This document shows positions 1 to 9,545 of a stretch of 61,547 nt of DNA, piece by piece. The notes below the pieces were generated by a model that saw only the letters and a program-made list of their open reading frames with translations, was not told the DNA's origin and searched no databases. Source of the stretch: Anaerolineaceae bacterium. GTDB taxonomy: Bacteria > Chloroflexota > Anaerolineae > Anaerolineales > Villigracilaceae. Every line of letters starts with the position of its first letter. The first letter of the stretch is position 1. Where the stretch lies: NCBI GenBank assembly GCA_009885525.1, contig VFKN01000120.1:1-61547 (forward strand). Reading direction: 5' to 3'. The position numbers were made by a program, and so were the translations under genes.

Positions 1-567
1 ATATATTTGATACCCGTTATCATGGGGAAAAGGTTCGGCAAAGACATCAATATTCCATAATGCCTTGATTTGATTATCATACCATGTATTCAAGCCGCGA
101 AAGCCAAACTCTGTTTTTGAAAAAAAAAGGTCGTTCAAATTTGCGACAGTTAATGTGCCTTTTTTTAGGCGAGCCTGCCAATCAGGGATGTGTTGGTCTA
201 AAGTTTGAAAAAGCGCGCTTACTTTCATCGCTACCGGATCGCGCACCAAATTAATGACATTCCATTTTTTTTGCGGATGATCATCAATTTCCTTACGTAA
301 TTCACGCCATTCTTGAATAATATGCAGACTTTCTGTCGGATTTGTGCGCGTGTTTTTGATAAATTCTTCGCGCTGATCAAGATAATTCAAGGCGTGGACA
401 TGATAAATGGGCGCGGATGTTTTTATTTTTTTATATGCTGCCTCCAAAGAATGTTGTACACTCGTGGAACCGACTTTTCCAGGTTGGAAAATTATAATTG
501 GCGTCTCGGTGCTCTTCTGCGCAGAATTTAAAATAGCAGCAAAGTGTTTTAAAAAATTATTCAACAT
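1..567 (-). CDS. Putative sulfotransferase, partial (3' end outside window)
   Basis: An open frame runs from an ATG at 567 to the window edge (189 codons seen, no stop). The N-terminal part carries the sulfotransferase 5'-phosphosulfate loop (QPGKVGSTS, about residues 25-33) and the 3'-phosphate-binding strand/helix (NLVRDPVAMKVSALFQ, about residue 105). It closely matches, block for block, the C-terminal third of the 1073-residue protein that ends 2 bases upstream, so the two are paralogues made by tandem duplication. PAPS-dependent sulfation of an exported polysaccharide is inferred from the neighbouring ABC exporter. The start is fixed by the tiny gap to the upstream stop and by AGAATAG just before the ATG, although no strong ribosome binding site is seen. 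Confidence 0.8.
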   Translation of the reverse strand, partial: MLNNFLKHFAAILNSAQKSTETPIIIFQPGKVGSTSVQHSLEAAYKKIKTSAPIYHVHALNYLDQREEFIKNTRTNPTESLHIIQEWRELRKEIDDHPQKKWNVINLVRDPVAMKVSALFQTLDQHIPDWQARLKKGTLTVANLNDLFFSKTEFGFRGLNTWYDNQIKALWNIDVFAEPFPHDNGYQIY

Positions 568-569
568 AT

Positions 570-3500
570 CTATTCTCCGCCTCTAGAATTTGGGAATAGC
601 CAGTGGTTACGGAAAGATTCAATTTCCTGTTCTGTATAAAAATATTGAGCATATCGTGTTTTGTAGGCACGATCCAAATAGTCAACTGGAAGGGGAGTTT
701 TCTTAAATTGCTCATAGATTTTATGATAAGGTTTTTCATCGCCAATATTAGTACGAGTAATGGAAAAATCATCAAAGCCAATAAACTCTCGAAAAGATTT
801 TTCAGCCACAATTTCAAGATCTTCGAGGCGGATGATCATTAAATTTATACGCGGATTAGATTGATATATTTGGTATCCATTTTCTTTGGAAAATGGAACA
901 GTGAATATGTCAATTCGACACACGGGTTTCAGTTGATTATCAAACCAGTCATCCAGGTGGTCAGGCTGAAATTCTTGTTTTTCAAGCAGCGTTCTCTGCA
1001 TGTCTGCTAAAGAAAGATCGCCGGTTTCAAATCGTTTTTGCCAATCCGGGAAATATTCATCAATCAACTGAAACAAAGCGCTGACCTTTAAAGCGACAGG
1101 GTCGCGCACGAGATTAATAATATTCCATTTTTTTTCCGGATGGCTATCCATCCGGTCTCTAATTTCCTTACTTTCCATTAATTTTTTAATAGTATTAGCA
1201 GGGTTAACTCGAGATTGCGTAACAAACTCTATCCGTTGATCAATATTCTCAAGGATATGAGCGTGGTAGACGGGAGTATCTATGCCAATTTCTTTATATT
1301 TTTTTTCTAAGGATGCAAGTAAGCTCATCGAGCCTACTTTTCCTGACTGGAAAATAACAATCGGCACACTCAAACGATGATCTGTTTCTACAATTCGTGC
1401 CTGTCTATCTGACTGATTACGCTGCGCGTCAACTGGCTCAGGAGTCACTATCTTAATAGATTCAATTTCTTTTAATGCATCTGCTGTAGATTGAAGATAA
1501 GCATAACCATATCGTCTATCAGGTTCAAGATGAGCGCCTTCCGCCCATTCATTCCAAGCATTGATGAATAATAACCGCTTGTCTGGATTCGACTCTTGTA
1601 AAGTAAATCTCGCGGCTTTTAACAACCATCTCCTATAAAGGTCCGGGGTTGAAAATGCAAATGTAAAGCCGCGTCCGGGCTTGCGCGCTTCATTATCCCA
1701 ACTGGGAAAAACTGTTTTGAATAATTTGTATTCGGAAGTGACCATGTTTTCAGACTCTTTTTGAACCATATCCTTATAATCCACAACCGCGCCTTTATAA
1801 TTTGGGTTGGAGATTTTTAATGATCTGGTGATATTTTTGATATCAACATTATGCGGCGGAAATTCAACCGCGGCATCAAAGCCAACTTCCCTAGGATCCT
1901 TAAACAAAAACGTTTGGGCAGCAACTAAATAAGGGTCGCCAATGTCATTGTTCTTACAGTATTCCCGCCATAGAGAAACTGTCTTTAAAACATCTGGAAG
2001 GATATTAGCGCGATATACAATTAGAAGAGGCCTGCCATTAATACGAATATAACGTTTATCCTTAAGAAGCGGGCCAATATCTTCTATGAAACGAAGGTCG
2101 CTTTCCGGCGAATGCTCTTGCCCGATCAACACTTCATCTTCCTGCCCGTCCCAACGGCGTGTCCAATTTTCATTTGCCCAACAAATACAAAAGGGGAAAT
2201 CTTCTTTGCTTTGTAAAAACATATCCAGGGGTTTTTCTAAAAGTCGTTTACCATTAAACCAATAATAATAAAAAGCAAATCCATAAATGCCGTACTTGCG
2301 AGCCAGTTCGATTTGCTGAGATTGAACCTGCGGCAAACGCAAATCATAGAATCCCAGGTCACCGGGTAAATGAGGTTGGTAATGCCCGCTAAATTGAGGA
2401 ACCGCTTTTGATACGTTTTGCCACTCCGTAAAGCCTTTTCCCCACCATTTATCGTTTTCCGGAATAGGGTGGAATTGGGGGAGATAAAAAGCGATTAGCT
2501 TGATCAAATCTTGATTGATTGAAATATTTTCTTTTGCAAGAGGAACAAAATCATCTTTAGCATGGCCGTTGGCGGTCAGGAGTAAATTGGAAAATACATC
2601 CAAAACCGCATCCGGAGTAGATTTGATTGGCGGAATATCCTCTACACGATTAAATGCGCGCGCAAGTAAACTGCGAAAGCCTTCTCGGTAAAAAATGTAA
2701 AAGATCTTCAATAGTTTCCTTAATCCATGTAAAAAGAAGGCAGCGATTTTCTCACGCTTACTTCCCAATGGAATAAAAGTTTCTCGCAGTTTTTGAAAGC
2801 GAGTCATCAATTTCCAACTTCGACTTTCTAAAACTTTATGTAGCGACATAATTTCTTCGTTTTGCTGATTGAGCATTTTACTTTGCCGGGTAAGTATTTT
2901 ATTCTGCCAATCGTTTTGCTGGACCAGACGCTTTCTATCTTGCACTTCGATTTTATATTTAATCAATAATTTTTCAATATCATTCGAGGTGGATACATTG
3001 AATGACTTTACATTCCCGAGCAGTTCATATTCTTCATCAGTCAAAGAAGCGCGATACACTTCGCCTGATTGGTAACAAAGGTCGCTGTACATTCGCAACA
3101 ATTCAATGGAGGCGCCTGTTTCTATAAGATTTGCCTTGTTCCCGTGACTGTGTCGTAAATCTGCTGAAATTGTTTTGCACGCATCTGCAATAATTTTATC
3201 TGAGGCATCTACTCCAAGATAATTAATTACCCGCCTAACCTCGGATTGAGAATCAAGGAAGTAAGATTCAAAATGCGTAATCAGGCTAACGCTTGGGTCG
3301 GTCGCAACAAGCAACTGTTGATAATATTTCAACCAAAGATCGTAAGAAAAGGCGCTTGAGGCATATCCACGACGCGTAAGGGAATGAAAAACATCATAAG
3401 GATTGCGCAAACAAATGACAATTTTCAAGTCGGGAATAAGGCTTTTCCAAAAAGGCAGTGTTAGAGAGCCTCTTGGATCCTTCCAGCCCCATATTTGGTA

Positions 3501-3791
3501 TTGAGAAAATTCACTAATGAGCTCGCGAGCTCGCTCACGGATTGGTAAAAGGCGGCTACTTTCTTCCCACCCGTCCACTAAGTTGGGGGGCAAGTCCCAG
3601 CTACCCCCAAAAACTGCTAGTATTTCATCGCTTATAGCTTGAAATTTAGCATTCTCCCAAAATCCTTCGGGGTTGTCTTCAGCAGCTGGGATTAAGTCCT
3701 TCTCTTCCCCAAGATAAACGCCGCAAAGATTCAACAATCTGGCAATCATAGAAGTGCCGGAGCGGTGCATTCCCGCAATTAAAACAACCAT
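570..3791 (-). CDS. Three-domain sulfotransferase / WbsX-like / sulfotransferase protein
   Basis: 1073 residues. Residues 1-265 form a P-loop sulfotransferase-like domain (GMHRSGTSM at 7-15; a CLRNPYDVFHSL block for the 3'-phosphate). About 290-345 is a charged coiled coil ending in an SRSWKLMTRFQKL motif, of the kind often found in multidomain glycosyltransferases. About 435-760 matches the WbsX/GH99-like family (AFYLPQFHPIPEND, CWANENWTRRWDG, FINAWNEWAEG). About 805-1073 is a second, different sulfotransferase domain (FQSGKVGSMS, NLVRDPVALKVSALFQ). WbsX proteins are found in O-antigen and capsule clusters, so the protein probably builds and sulfates a surface glycan. It lies 58 bp downstream of the ABC exporter ATPase on the same strand. 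Which sugar or acceptor is used cannot be read from the sequence. Confidence 0.85.
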   Translation of the reverse strand: MVVLIAGMHRSGTSMIARLLNLCGVYLGEEKDLIPAAEDNPEGFWENAKFQAISDEILAVFGGSWDLPPNLVDGWEESSRLLPIRERARELISEFSQYQIWGWKDPRGSLTLPFWKSLIPDLKIVICLRNPYDVFHSLTRRGYASSAFSYDLWLKYYQQLLVATDPSVSLITHFESYFLDSQSEVRRVINYLGVDASDKIIADACKTISADLRHSHGNKANLIETGASIELLRMYSDLCYQSGEVYRASLTDEEYELLGNVKSFNVSTSNDIEKLLIKYKIEVQDRKRLVQQNDWQNKILTRQSKMLNQQNEEIMSLHKVLESRSWKLMTRFQKLRETFIPLGSKREKIAAFFLHGLRKLLKIFYIFYREGFRSLLARAFNRVEDIPPIKSTPDAVLDVFSNLLLTANGHAKDDFVPLAKENISINQDLIKLIAFYLPQFHPIPENDKWWGKGFTEWQNVSKAVPQFSGHYQPHLPGDLGFYDLRLPQVQSQQIELARKYGIYGFAFYYYWFNGKRLLEKPLDMFLQSKEDFPFCICWANENWTRRWDGQEDEVLIGQEHSPESDLRFIEDIGPLLKDKRYIRINGRPLLIVYRANILPDVLKTVSLWREYCKNNDIGDPYLVAAQTFLFKDPREVGFDAAVEFPPHNVDIKNITRSLKISNPNYKGAVVDYKDMVQKESENMVTSEYKLFKTVFPSWDNEARKPGRGFTFAFSTPDLYRRWLLKAARFTLQESNPDKRLLFINAWNEWAEGAHLEPDRRYGYAYLQSTADALKEIESIKIVTPEPVDAQRNQSDRQARIVETDHRLSVPIVIFQSGKVGSMSLLASLEKKYKEIGIDTPVYHAHILENIDQRIEFVTQSRVNPANTIKKLMESKEIRDRMDSHPEKKWNIINLVRDPVALKVSALFQLIDEYFPDWQKRFETGDLSLADMQRTLLEKQEFQPDHLDDWFDNQLKPVCRIDIFTVPFSKENGYQIYQSNPRINLMIIRLEDLEIVAEKSFREFIGFDDFSITRTNIGDEKPYHKIYEQFKKTPLPVDYLDRAYKTRYAQYFYTEQEIESFRNHWLFPNSRGGE

Positions 3792-3849
3792 GATGCCTCC
3801 ACCAAATCAACGCCAGAAAAATGTGAGTATTTTTTATAAAGTATTTTTT

Positions 3850-5235
3850 TCACGAAACACCAACGATTTGCATTTGCATTTCTCCATCCAAATTACAAAG
3901 CCCGCCATGTAAATCAACACCATGATTTCGAAGTGGGCGAACAACTTGAATTACTCCTGCAGATTTTATACTTATCACCGGAATTAATTTCTCTCTTATA
4001 TCCGTTATTGACAGTTTCTCTTTTTGGGCAAAATCTAAAGGACTCATTGCAAATAAATTGAGGTTGAAAATATAATTCCCCGGCGCCAGATCCAATTTCA
4101 TAAGCTGCCTGCAATACATAAATTCTTTTTCTTGAAATCGCAATGGATGGTCAAGACCGAGTTGCAGAGAATTTTTGCCGTGAATAAATAAATTTTTGCC
4201 GGTTAAAAGATTGATACCCGCAATAGGGACGCCCATATTTTCTTTTGCCTGGTATACAAAATAAAAACGGGCAGTTTCTCCCTGATTAAAAACCAGACGC
4301 GGATTATTTTCTGTATTGCAAACCAATAAATGAATTAATTTCGCTTGATCGTTTTCTGATTTTTGAGGTAATGCACTTTCTTCGAAAAGAGATTCGGCGG
4401 GCCATTCGAATTGGGCTGGCGCGAGATTTAATTCAATATGCTTCGAGGAAACATAATCTTCTTCCATATAAGCAATAGATGCCTTTACCTTTATACCTTT
4501 ATCTTTTTTTATTTCAAAATACTTTTGAATTGCAAGGTCAGCCGAGCCGTGATACGAAACAGCCCCGTTTTGCAGTACGATAACGTCGTCACAATATTGA
4601 CTCACTGTGCCGGTGCTATGGGTTACTAGAATAATGGCCGTGTTTTGCTTTATTAACTCTTCAAGACGGGCGTAACATTTCTGTCTGAAAAAAATATCGC
4701 CAACTGCCAACACTTCGTCAAGAATAAGGATATCGCACTCTAGAAAGGCAAACATAGAAAATGCCAGACGAATCCGCATTCCACTGGAGTATAGACCCAG
4801 AGGTTGATCAAAAAACTCTTCCAACTCCGCAAATTCGCTGATTTGCTCCATCTTTTCTTCAACATAGCCATCTGGAAACCCCAAAAGCTGTGCGCTGCGG
4901 ACAATATTCTCGCGCCCAGACAAATCATCATCCATACCGCCGCTTAATTCAAGCAGAGAAAGGACCTTGCCAGTAGTTTGGTAAGAGCCTGACGTTGGTT
5001 CCAGCACACCTGTAATGATCTTGAGCAAGGTACTTTTTCCGGCACCGTTTGGGCCGATGATACCCAAAAACCCTCCTTTTCGTACTTCAAAGGAGACATC
5101 CTTCAACGATTGAAAGTTCTTATGATACGCACGCTTACCAAAGGTTAACCATTCTTTAATGCGTCCCGTCGTATTGGGGTAAATCTTAAACACCTTACTC
5201 AGGTTCTCGACCTTTAGAACAACATCGTTTGTCAT
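3850..5235 (-). CDS. wzt: Polysaccharide ABC exporter ATPase with carbohydrate-binding tail (Wzt-like)
   Basis: 461 residues. The N-terminal 240 form an ABC ATPase of the polysaccharide/teichoic-acid export class: Walker A GPNGAGKST (about 61-69), signature YSSGMRIRLAF, Walker B DILILDEVLAVGD and the switch histidine in LVTHS. The C-terminal part (about 270-461) resembles the Wzt C-terminal beta-sandwich, which in known O-antigen exporters recognises the finished end of the chain. Its start codon overlaps the stop of the permease gene by 4 bases (ATGA), showing translational coupling. With the permease it forms a complete exporter for an undecaprenyl-linked polysaccharide. Adjacent rhamnose genes and sulfotransferases suggest a rhamnose-containing, possibly sulfated cargo. 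Confidence 0.93.
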   Translation of the reverse strand: MTNDVVLKVENLSKVFKIYPNTTGRIKEWLTFGKRAYHKNFQSLKDVSFEVRKGGFLGIIGPNGAGKSTLLKIITGVLEPTSGSYQTTGKVLSLLELSGGMDDDLSGRENIVRSAQLLGFPDGYVEEKMEQISEFAELEEFFDQPLGLYSSGMRIRLAFSMFAFLECDILILDEVLAVGDIFFRQKCYARLEELIKQNTAIILVTHSTGTVSQYCDDVIVLQNGAVSYHGSADLAIQKYFEIKKDKGIKVKASIAYMEEDYVSSKHIELNLAPAQFEWPAESLFEESALPQKSENDQAKLIHLLVCNTENNPRLVFNQGETARFYFVYQAKENMGVPIAGINLLTGKNLFIHGKNSLQLGLDHPLRFQEKEFMYCRQLMKLDLAPGNYIFNLNLFAMSPLDFAQKEKLSITDIREKLIPVISIKSAGVIQVVRPLRNHGVDLHGGLCNLDGEMQMQIVGVS

Positions 5236-6014
5236 AATAGGTCCTTCACCTCGTTACGGAGCTGGCGCGAAATCATCTGAGATATGATCAAAAAACAAAC
5301 AATCCAAAAGCCTATGGATAGCCACGCTTCAAATGATGGTAAACGATGCTCAATTAAGACATCGCGAAACGAGCGAATGAAATAATAAGGCGGGTTAAGA
5401 CTCATAAGACGGCGCAACCAGTCAGGAAAATTATCATCGGAAAACATGATGGGCAAAGTCCAGCGCCATAACTGCAAAATAACCGGGATAACCTCACCCA
5501 AGTCTGGAAAAAGAATACGCAAGTTTGCAAGCGGGATTGCCATTCCAAACCCCAATAACAACAGGAAAACGGCAGAAACTGGCATAAGAAGAATTCGCCA
5601 GGTAAGCGGGTTACCTGCAATAAGACTTATGGGAAGTAGCAAAATAAGATAGATTAAAAAAGAAAAACCTGAAAGCAATGCTTCTTTGAAAACAAAAACT
5701 TCAGCAGGGACTAATGAGCGACGCATGTACAACGCATTCGATTTAATTGCACTGCTTCCGCGGCTGATCATTTGCGAAAAAGCGAGATAAGGAAAAAGAC
5801 CGGATGTAAGAAACAGTGTATACGAAATACCCTCCCCCCCTCCACTGCGTACGCTCACAAGTTGCGAAAAAACCACTGCGTAGATAATCACTTCAAGCAC
5901 GGGATTCAAAATCACCCAAAAGAATCCTAACGCTGTTCCAGCGTATCGGTAGCGTAAATCTGTCCAAAAAGACGCCAGTACGTACCGACGATAAAGATAT
6001 ATATTTTTTAACAT
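5232..6014 (-). CDS. wzm: Polysaccharide ABC exporter permease (Wzm-like, ABC-2 type)
   Basis: 260 residues with about six predicted hydrophobic membrane segments and the usual ABC-2 N-terminal amphipathic stretch (YLYRRYVLASFWTDLRYRYAG). The length matches the Wzm/TagG family. It transports a lipid-linked polysaccharide across the cytoplasmic membrane together with the ATPase encoded immediately downstream, with which it overlaps by 4 bases. About 80 bases separate it from the upstream subtilase stop, so it is probably part of the same long minus-strand transcript that starts at the rml genes. Confidence 0.92.
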   Translation of the reverse strand: MLKNIYLYRRYVLASFWTDLRYRYAGTALGFFWVILNPVLEVIIYAVVFSQLVSVRSGGGEGISYTLFLTSGLFPYLAFSQMISRGSSAIKSNALYMRRSLVPAEVFVFKEALLSGFSFLIYLILLLPISLIAGNPLTWRILLMPVSAVFLLLLGFGMAIPLANLRILFPDLGEVIPVILQLWRWTLPIMFSDDNFPDWLRRLMSLNPPYYFIRSFRDVLIEHRLPSFEAWLSIGFWIVCFLIISQMISRQLRNEVKDLL

Positions 6015-6096
6015 GTACCCTGTTCTTCGAAAAGTATTTTATATTTCAGCGACTGAATTTTGCCATAACGAGACAAGGATGTCAAGCATGGCATTT

Positions 6097-7740
6097 TTAC
6101 GGTTTTATAATTTTAACGCCATGTTTTTTATTCTCCCACAAAAAGAGGCCTATGCCAAGAAAGATCAAGACAATGGAGCCACAAAAATAAGGTGAAAAAA
6201 GCGTCCTTGATTTATCGTTACTCAACCGTTGTGCAGAAACTTTAGTAAGGGTTGGAGTGGATGTTGGGGTAAGGCTCTCTCCAAGCGGGGTAGATGTTTG
6301 GGTTGGGGTAAATGTATCCGTGGAGGAAACAGGCGCGGGTGTTGTCGTAAGTATCAAAACAAAGAGAGGGGAATTTCCTATTGCCGGTCGAGAGGCGTGT
6401 TCCTCCTCAGGTGAAGCGGGGATATGTGCCGGCGTCGGTGTTAATGTCAATGCTGGCGTCGGGGTTAATGTTGATGGTAGAGGAGACACCAGCGCAAGGG
6501 CTGCATCCATTTGAATTAAACCCGCGCCTGAATACATATCCCAGCCTGCGGAGCCAATATCCAAAGCAGTGGATTCAATAATGTTTCGAACACCATCGGC
6601 GTTATTTATATATCCAAAAAGGATGGAAGCTAGCCCGCTTACATGTGGCGTCGCCATAGATGTTCCGCTGAGTGTGCAATAACTACCGGGGCATAAACTA
6701 TAAATGTTGACGCCAGGCGCGGCAATATCCACTTCAGAACCATAGCTCCAATATGTGGCGGGTTGATTAAGTGAATCGCTTGCGCCTACGGCCATAACCT
6801 CGGGATATTGCGCGGGGTAAAGTACTTGAGATCCGCAGGTGAAATTGCCGGCAGCTGCGATAATTAACACACCTTGATGATAGGCATTTAAAACAGCATC
6901 ATGTAGAAGTGTCGAGTCTGAACATCCGCCGAGGCTGAGATTAATCACTTGCGCGCCATGATCCGCCGCCCACACAATACCCGCAGCGACATTGGAATAG
7001 CTGCCGCCGCCAAATTTATTCAACACCTTTACCGGCATTATTCTTGCTCCCCACGAAACGCCGGCAATACCCACACCATTATCACTGGACGCAGCAGCAA
7101 TCCCCGCGACGTGAGTTCCGTGACCATAATCATCCTGCGGGAGAGTAGCGCAGGAGACGCTGGGATCGGGGCAGGCAATAAAATTGTGACCCGCGTCAAT
7201 TTTGCCGATCAGATCCGCGTGACCGTAATCTACGCCGCTGTCTACAATCGCAATGGTGATCAAATTAGAACCTGTGGAAATATCCCACCCTTGCGGCGCG
7301 TGGATGGCGGTCAACGCGTATTGACTTGTAAAACTGGGGTCGCTGGGAAATGTGTCTGTAGCAAATACGGCATAATCCGGTTCGGCGTATCTTACACCGG
7401 CAATATTTTGCAGCCTCGCAATTTCTGCCTCCACACTGCCTGATGGAACTTCTATAATAAACGCCCCTAATTTATATAACTTCTCGGATTCAACGACATT
7501 GAATCCGTTTTCACCAACTCTATCTGCAACCTTGGATACTCTCGCGTTAGATGAGATTCCAACTATGATGCGCGCAACAGAATCTCCGCTGAGAGCATCG
7601 CGAACATCGAATGGGTTTTTTGCGTGGGCATTTTCCACGTCAGCCTGCGTAAAGGAAATTAAAAGAATAAAAAAAAGCACAAAGATATGTAACCCCTTTT
7701 TTCTTTGTGCCTTTCTTGTGTTTTTTGAGTAAAGCCTCAT
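6097..7740 (-). CDS. Membrane-anchored subtilisin-family serine peptidase (S8)
   Basis: 547 residues. An N-terminal signal segment (about 15-33) is followed by an I9-type propeptide (about 50-115, starting VARIIVGISSNARV), then the S8 catalytic domain with Asp in VDSGVDYG (about 168), His in GHGTHVAG (about 206), the oxyanion Asn in AAAGNF and Ser in GTSMATPH (about 360). Residues about 420-505 are a Thr/Pro/Ser-rich stalk, followed by one transmembrane helix (about 513-532) and a short basic tail. The enzyme should therefore be exported, self-processed and held at the outer face of the membrane. It lies between rmlD (12 bp) and the Wzm gene on the same strand, an unusual place for a protease and a hint that it matures a surface protein linked to the exported glycan. 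Confidence 0.93.
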   Translation of the reverse strand: MRLYSKNTRKAQRKKGLHIFVLFFILLISFTQADVENAHAKNPFDVRDALSGDSVARIIVGISSNARVSKVADRVGENGFNVVESEKLYKLGAFIIEVPSGSVEAEIARLQNIAGVRYAEPDYAVFATDTFPSDPSFTSQYALTAIHAPQGWDISTGSNLITIAIVDSGVDYGHADLIGKIDAGHNFIACPDPSVSCATLPQDDYGHGTHVAGIAAASSDNGVGIAGVSWGARIMPVKVLNKFGGGSYSNVAAGIVWAADHGAQVINLSLGGCSDSTLLHDAVLNAYHQGVLIIAAAGNFTCGSQVLYPAQYPEVMAVGASDSLNQPATYWSYGSEVDIAAPGVNIYSLCPGSYCTLSGTSMATPHVSGLASILFGYINNADGVRNIIESTALDIGSAGWDMYSGAGLIQMDAALALVSPLPSTLTPTPALTLTPTPAHIPASPEEEHASRPAIGNSPLFVLILTTTPAPVSSTDTFTPTQTSTPLGESLTPTSTPTLTKVSAQRLSNDKSRTLFSPYFCGSIVLIFLGIGLFLWENKKHGVKIIKP

Positions 7741-7752
7741 GAGAGTCGCATC

Positions 7753-8625
7753 TTAACTCATTGCCAGCTGCAAAGCGTATTTCCAATCCGGAATTTTTAG
7801 ATTGAACGTATTCTCAAATTTTGCGCAATCAAGCGCGGAAAAAAGCGGACGCGCGGCGGGCATCGGAAATTCTTCCGTCAACGCGGGGGAAATTTCGCGC
7901 GCAAGTTGTTCCTGCTTATTTGGATCGAGCGCGAGAATCATCTGCGCCCATTCAAAGCGGCTGGCAAATCCACCACCCGCGAGATGATACAAACCCGCGC
8001 GCGCGCGCGTATAATCTTCGCCGCGCGCAAGTATTTGAGTGGTAATCTCAGCCAACATCCGCGCCCACGTGGGGTTGCTGACCTGATCTGTTACCATCCG
8101 CAAATGCGACTGTTGACGCGACCATTGCAAAACTTTGCTGACAAAGCCGCCTTGCATCCGCAAACTGTAAACCCAACTGGTGCGAAAAATAAGATGCGCC
8201 CCGCCCACGGATTGGATTGCCTGTTCGCCTTGTAATTTGGAAAGACCATAAACACTTAATGGGTTGGTTGCATCTTCTTCGGAATATGGCGAACCTTTTG
8301 TTCCATCAAAAACATAATCAGTCGAGTAATGGATCAAAATCGCGTTTAAGCGTTTGGCTTCTTCTGCCAAAACTTCGGGACCAGTAGCGTTGATCGCGAA
8401 AGCGAGATCGCGGTCACCTGCGCTTTCGGCTTTATCCACTGCGGTGTAAGCTGTCGCGTTGATGATGATCTGCGGAGATACATCGCGGGCGATTTTTTGA
8501 ATCGTATCCGCTTTCGACATATCAAAGTCGGGATAGTCAAAAATAGAAATGTCTCCCAATGGAGGTAATGTACGCATCAACTCCCAGCCCAATTGGCCGA
8601 TTTTTCCAAGCAGAATAATTTTCAT
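7753..8625 (-). CDS. rmlD: dTDP-4-dehydrorhamnose reductase (RmlD)
   Basis: 290 residues, the normal family length. It has the short Rossmann motif near the N terminus (LGKIGQLGWEL), the STDYVFDG block and the catalytic YxxxK (YGLSKLQGE, about residue 128). It performs the last step of dTDP-L-rhamnose synthesis, NAD(P)H-dependent reduction of dTDP-4-keto-rhamnose, in the cytoplasm. It is the fourth gene of the run rmlC-rmlB-rmlA-rmlD and lies 17 bp after rmlA. The product is a rhamnosyl donor for the surface glycan made by this locus. Confidence 0.95.
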   Translation of the reverse strand: MKIILLGKIGQLGWELMRTLPPLGDISIFDYPDFDMSKADTIQKIARDVSPQIIINATAYTAVDKAESAGDRDLAFAINATGPEVLAEEAKRLNAILIHYSTDYVFDGTKGSPYSEEDATNPLSVYGLSKLQGEQAIQSVGGAHLIFRTSWVYSLRMQGGFVSKVLQWSRQQSHLRMVTDQVSNPTWARMLAEITTQILARGEDYTRARAGLYHLAGGGFASRFEWAQMILALDPNKQEQLAREISPALTEEFPMPAARPLFSALDCAKFENTFNLKIPDWKYALQLAMS

Positions 8626-8642
8626 CTTTATAAGTCTTTCTG

Positions 8643-9518
8643 TTAGCCAAGACCTTCGTCTGCTAATCGTAAAAGGTGTCGGCTATAGCCGTTATTTCCG
8701 AGCTGCTGGGCAAGGTCGCGCAGCTGATCGCGGGTGATAAGCCCCAGACGATAAGAAATTTCTTCGGGTGAAGAGATCATCAATCCTTGCCGGTCTTCCA
8801 CTGCTTGCACAAAATTTGAAGCCTGAAGCAGGGACTCGTGCGTGCCGGCATCGAGCCACGCGACTCCGCGCCCAAACGAACTGACCTGAAGCTCACCCAT
8901 GTCCAAATAAATACGGTTCAAGTCGGTGATTTCAATCTCGCCGCGCACAGATGGTTTAAGCGACTCGGCAAATTGCACCACGCGCTCATCATAAAAATAC
9001 AAACCCGGAACTGCATAATGGGAGCGTGGCATTTGGGGCTTCTCCTCCAAACTGATCGCTTTGCCCTGCTCATCAAATTCAATGACACCATATCGCTGCG
9101 GATCATTCACTGGATAGGCAAAAATCACCGCGCCACTTTCCAGGTTGGCTGCCGCACGCAGCTGTTCGGGCAACCCATGCCCAAAAAAGATATTGTCACC
9201 AAGGATGAGACAGACTCGCTCACCGGCGATGAATTCCTTGCCGACCAGAAACGCGTCTGCCAGACCGCGCGGTTCGGTTTGCTCCACGTAGGAAAATTGC
9301 AGTCCCCATGATTTTCCATCTCCGAGTAATCTCCTCATCACAGGCAAATCTTCGGGCGTACTGATGATTAAGATATCGCGAATCCCAGCCAGCATCAACA
9401 TGGACAATGGATAGTAAATCATAGGCTTATCGTACACCGGCAATATTTGTTTACTGCTGGCGATTGTCAATGGATGCAAACGCGTTCCACGTCCGCCTGC
9501 CAGAATAATTCCTTTCAT
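8643..9518 (-). CDS. rmlA: Glucose-1-phosphate thymidylyltransferase (RmlA)
   Basis: 291 residues. The nucleotidyltransferase signature [11 protein letters not shown] is at residues 8-18, followed by [12 protein letters not shown] and ILGDNIFFG, all typical of the short RmlA form. It makes dTDP-glucose from dTTP and glucose-1-phosphate, the committed step of dTDP-rhamnose synthesis; enzymes of this family are generally feedback-inhibited by dTDP-rhamnose. It is 27 bp downstream of rmlB and precedes rmlD. A ribosome binding site (GGAGACAC) lies just before the ATG. Confidence 0.96.
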   Translation of the reverse strand: MKGIILAGGRGTRLHPLTIASSKQILPVYDKPMIYYPLSMLMLAGIRDILIISTPEDLPVMRRLLGDGKSWGLQFSYVEQTEPRGLADAFLVGKEFIAGERVCLILGDNIFFGHGLPEQLRAAANLESGAVIFAYPVNDPQRYGVIEFDEQGKAISLEEKPQMPRSHYAVPGLYFYDERVVQFAESLKPSVRGEIEITDLNRIYLDMGELQVSSFGRGVAWLDAGTHESLLQASNFVQAVEDRQGLMISSPEEISYRLGLITRDQLRDLAQQLGNNGYSRHLLRLADEGLG

Positions 9519-9545
9519 ATTTGTGTCTCCTATTTGATTACATAA

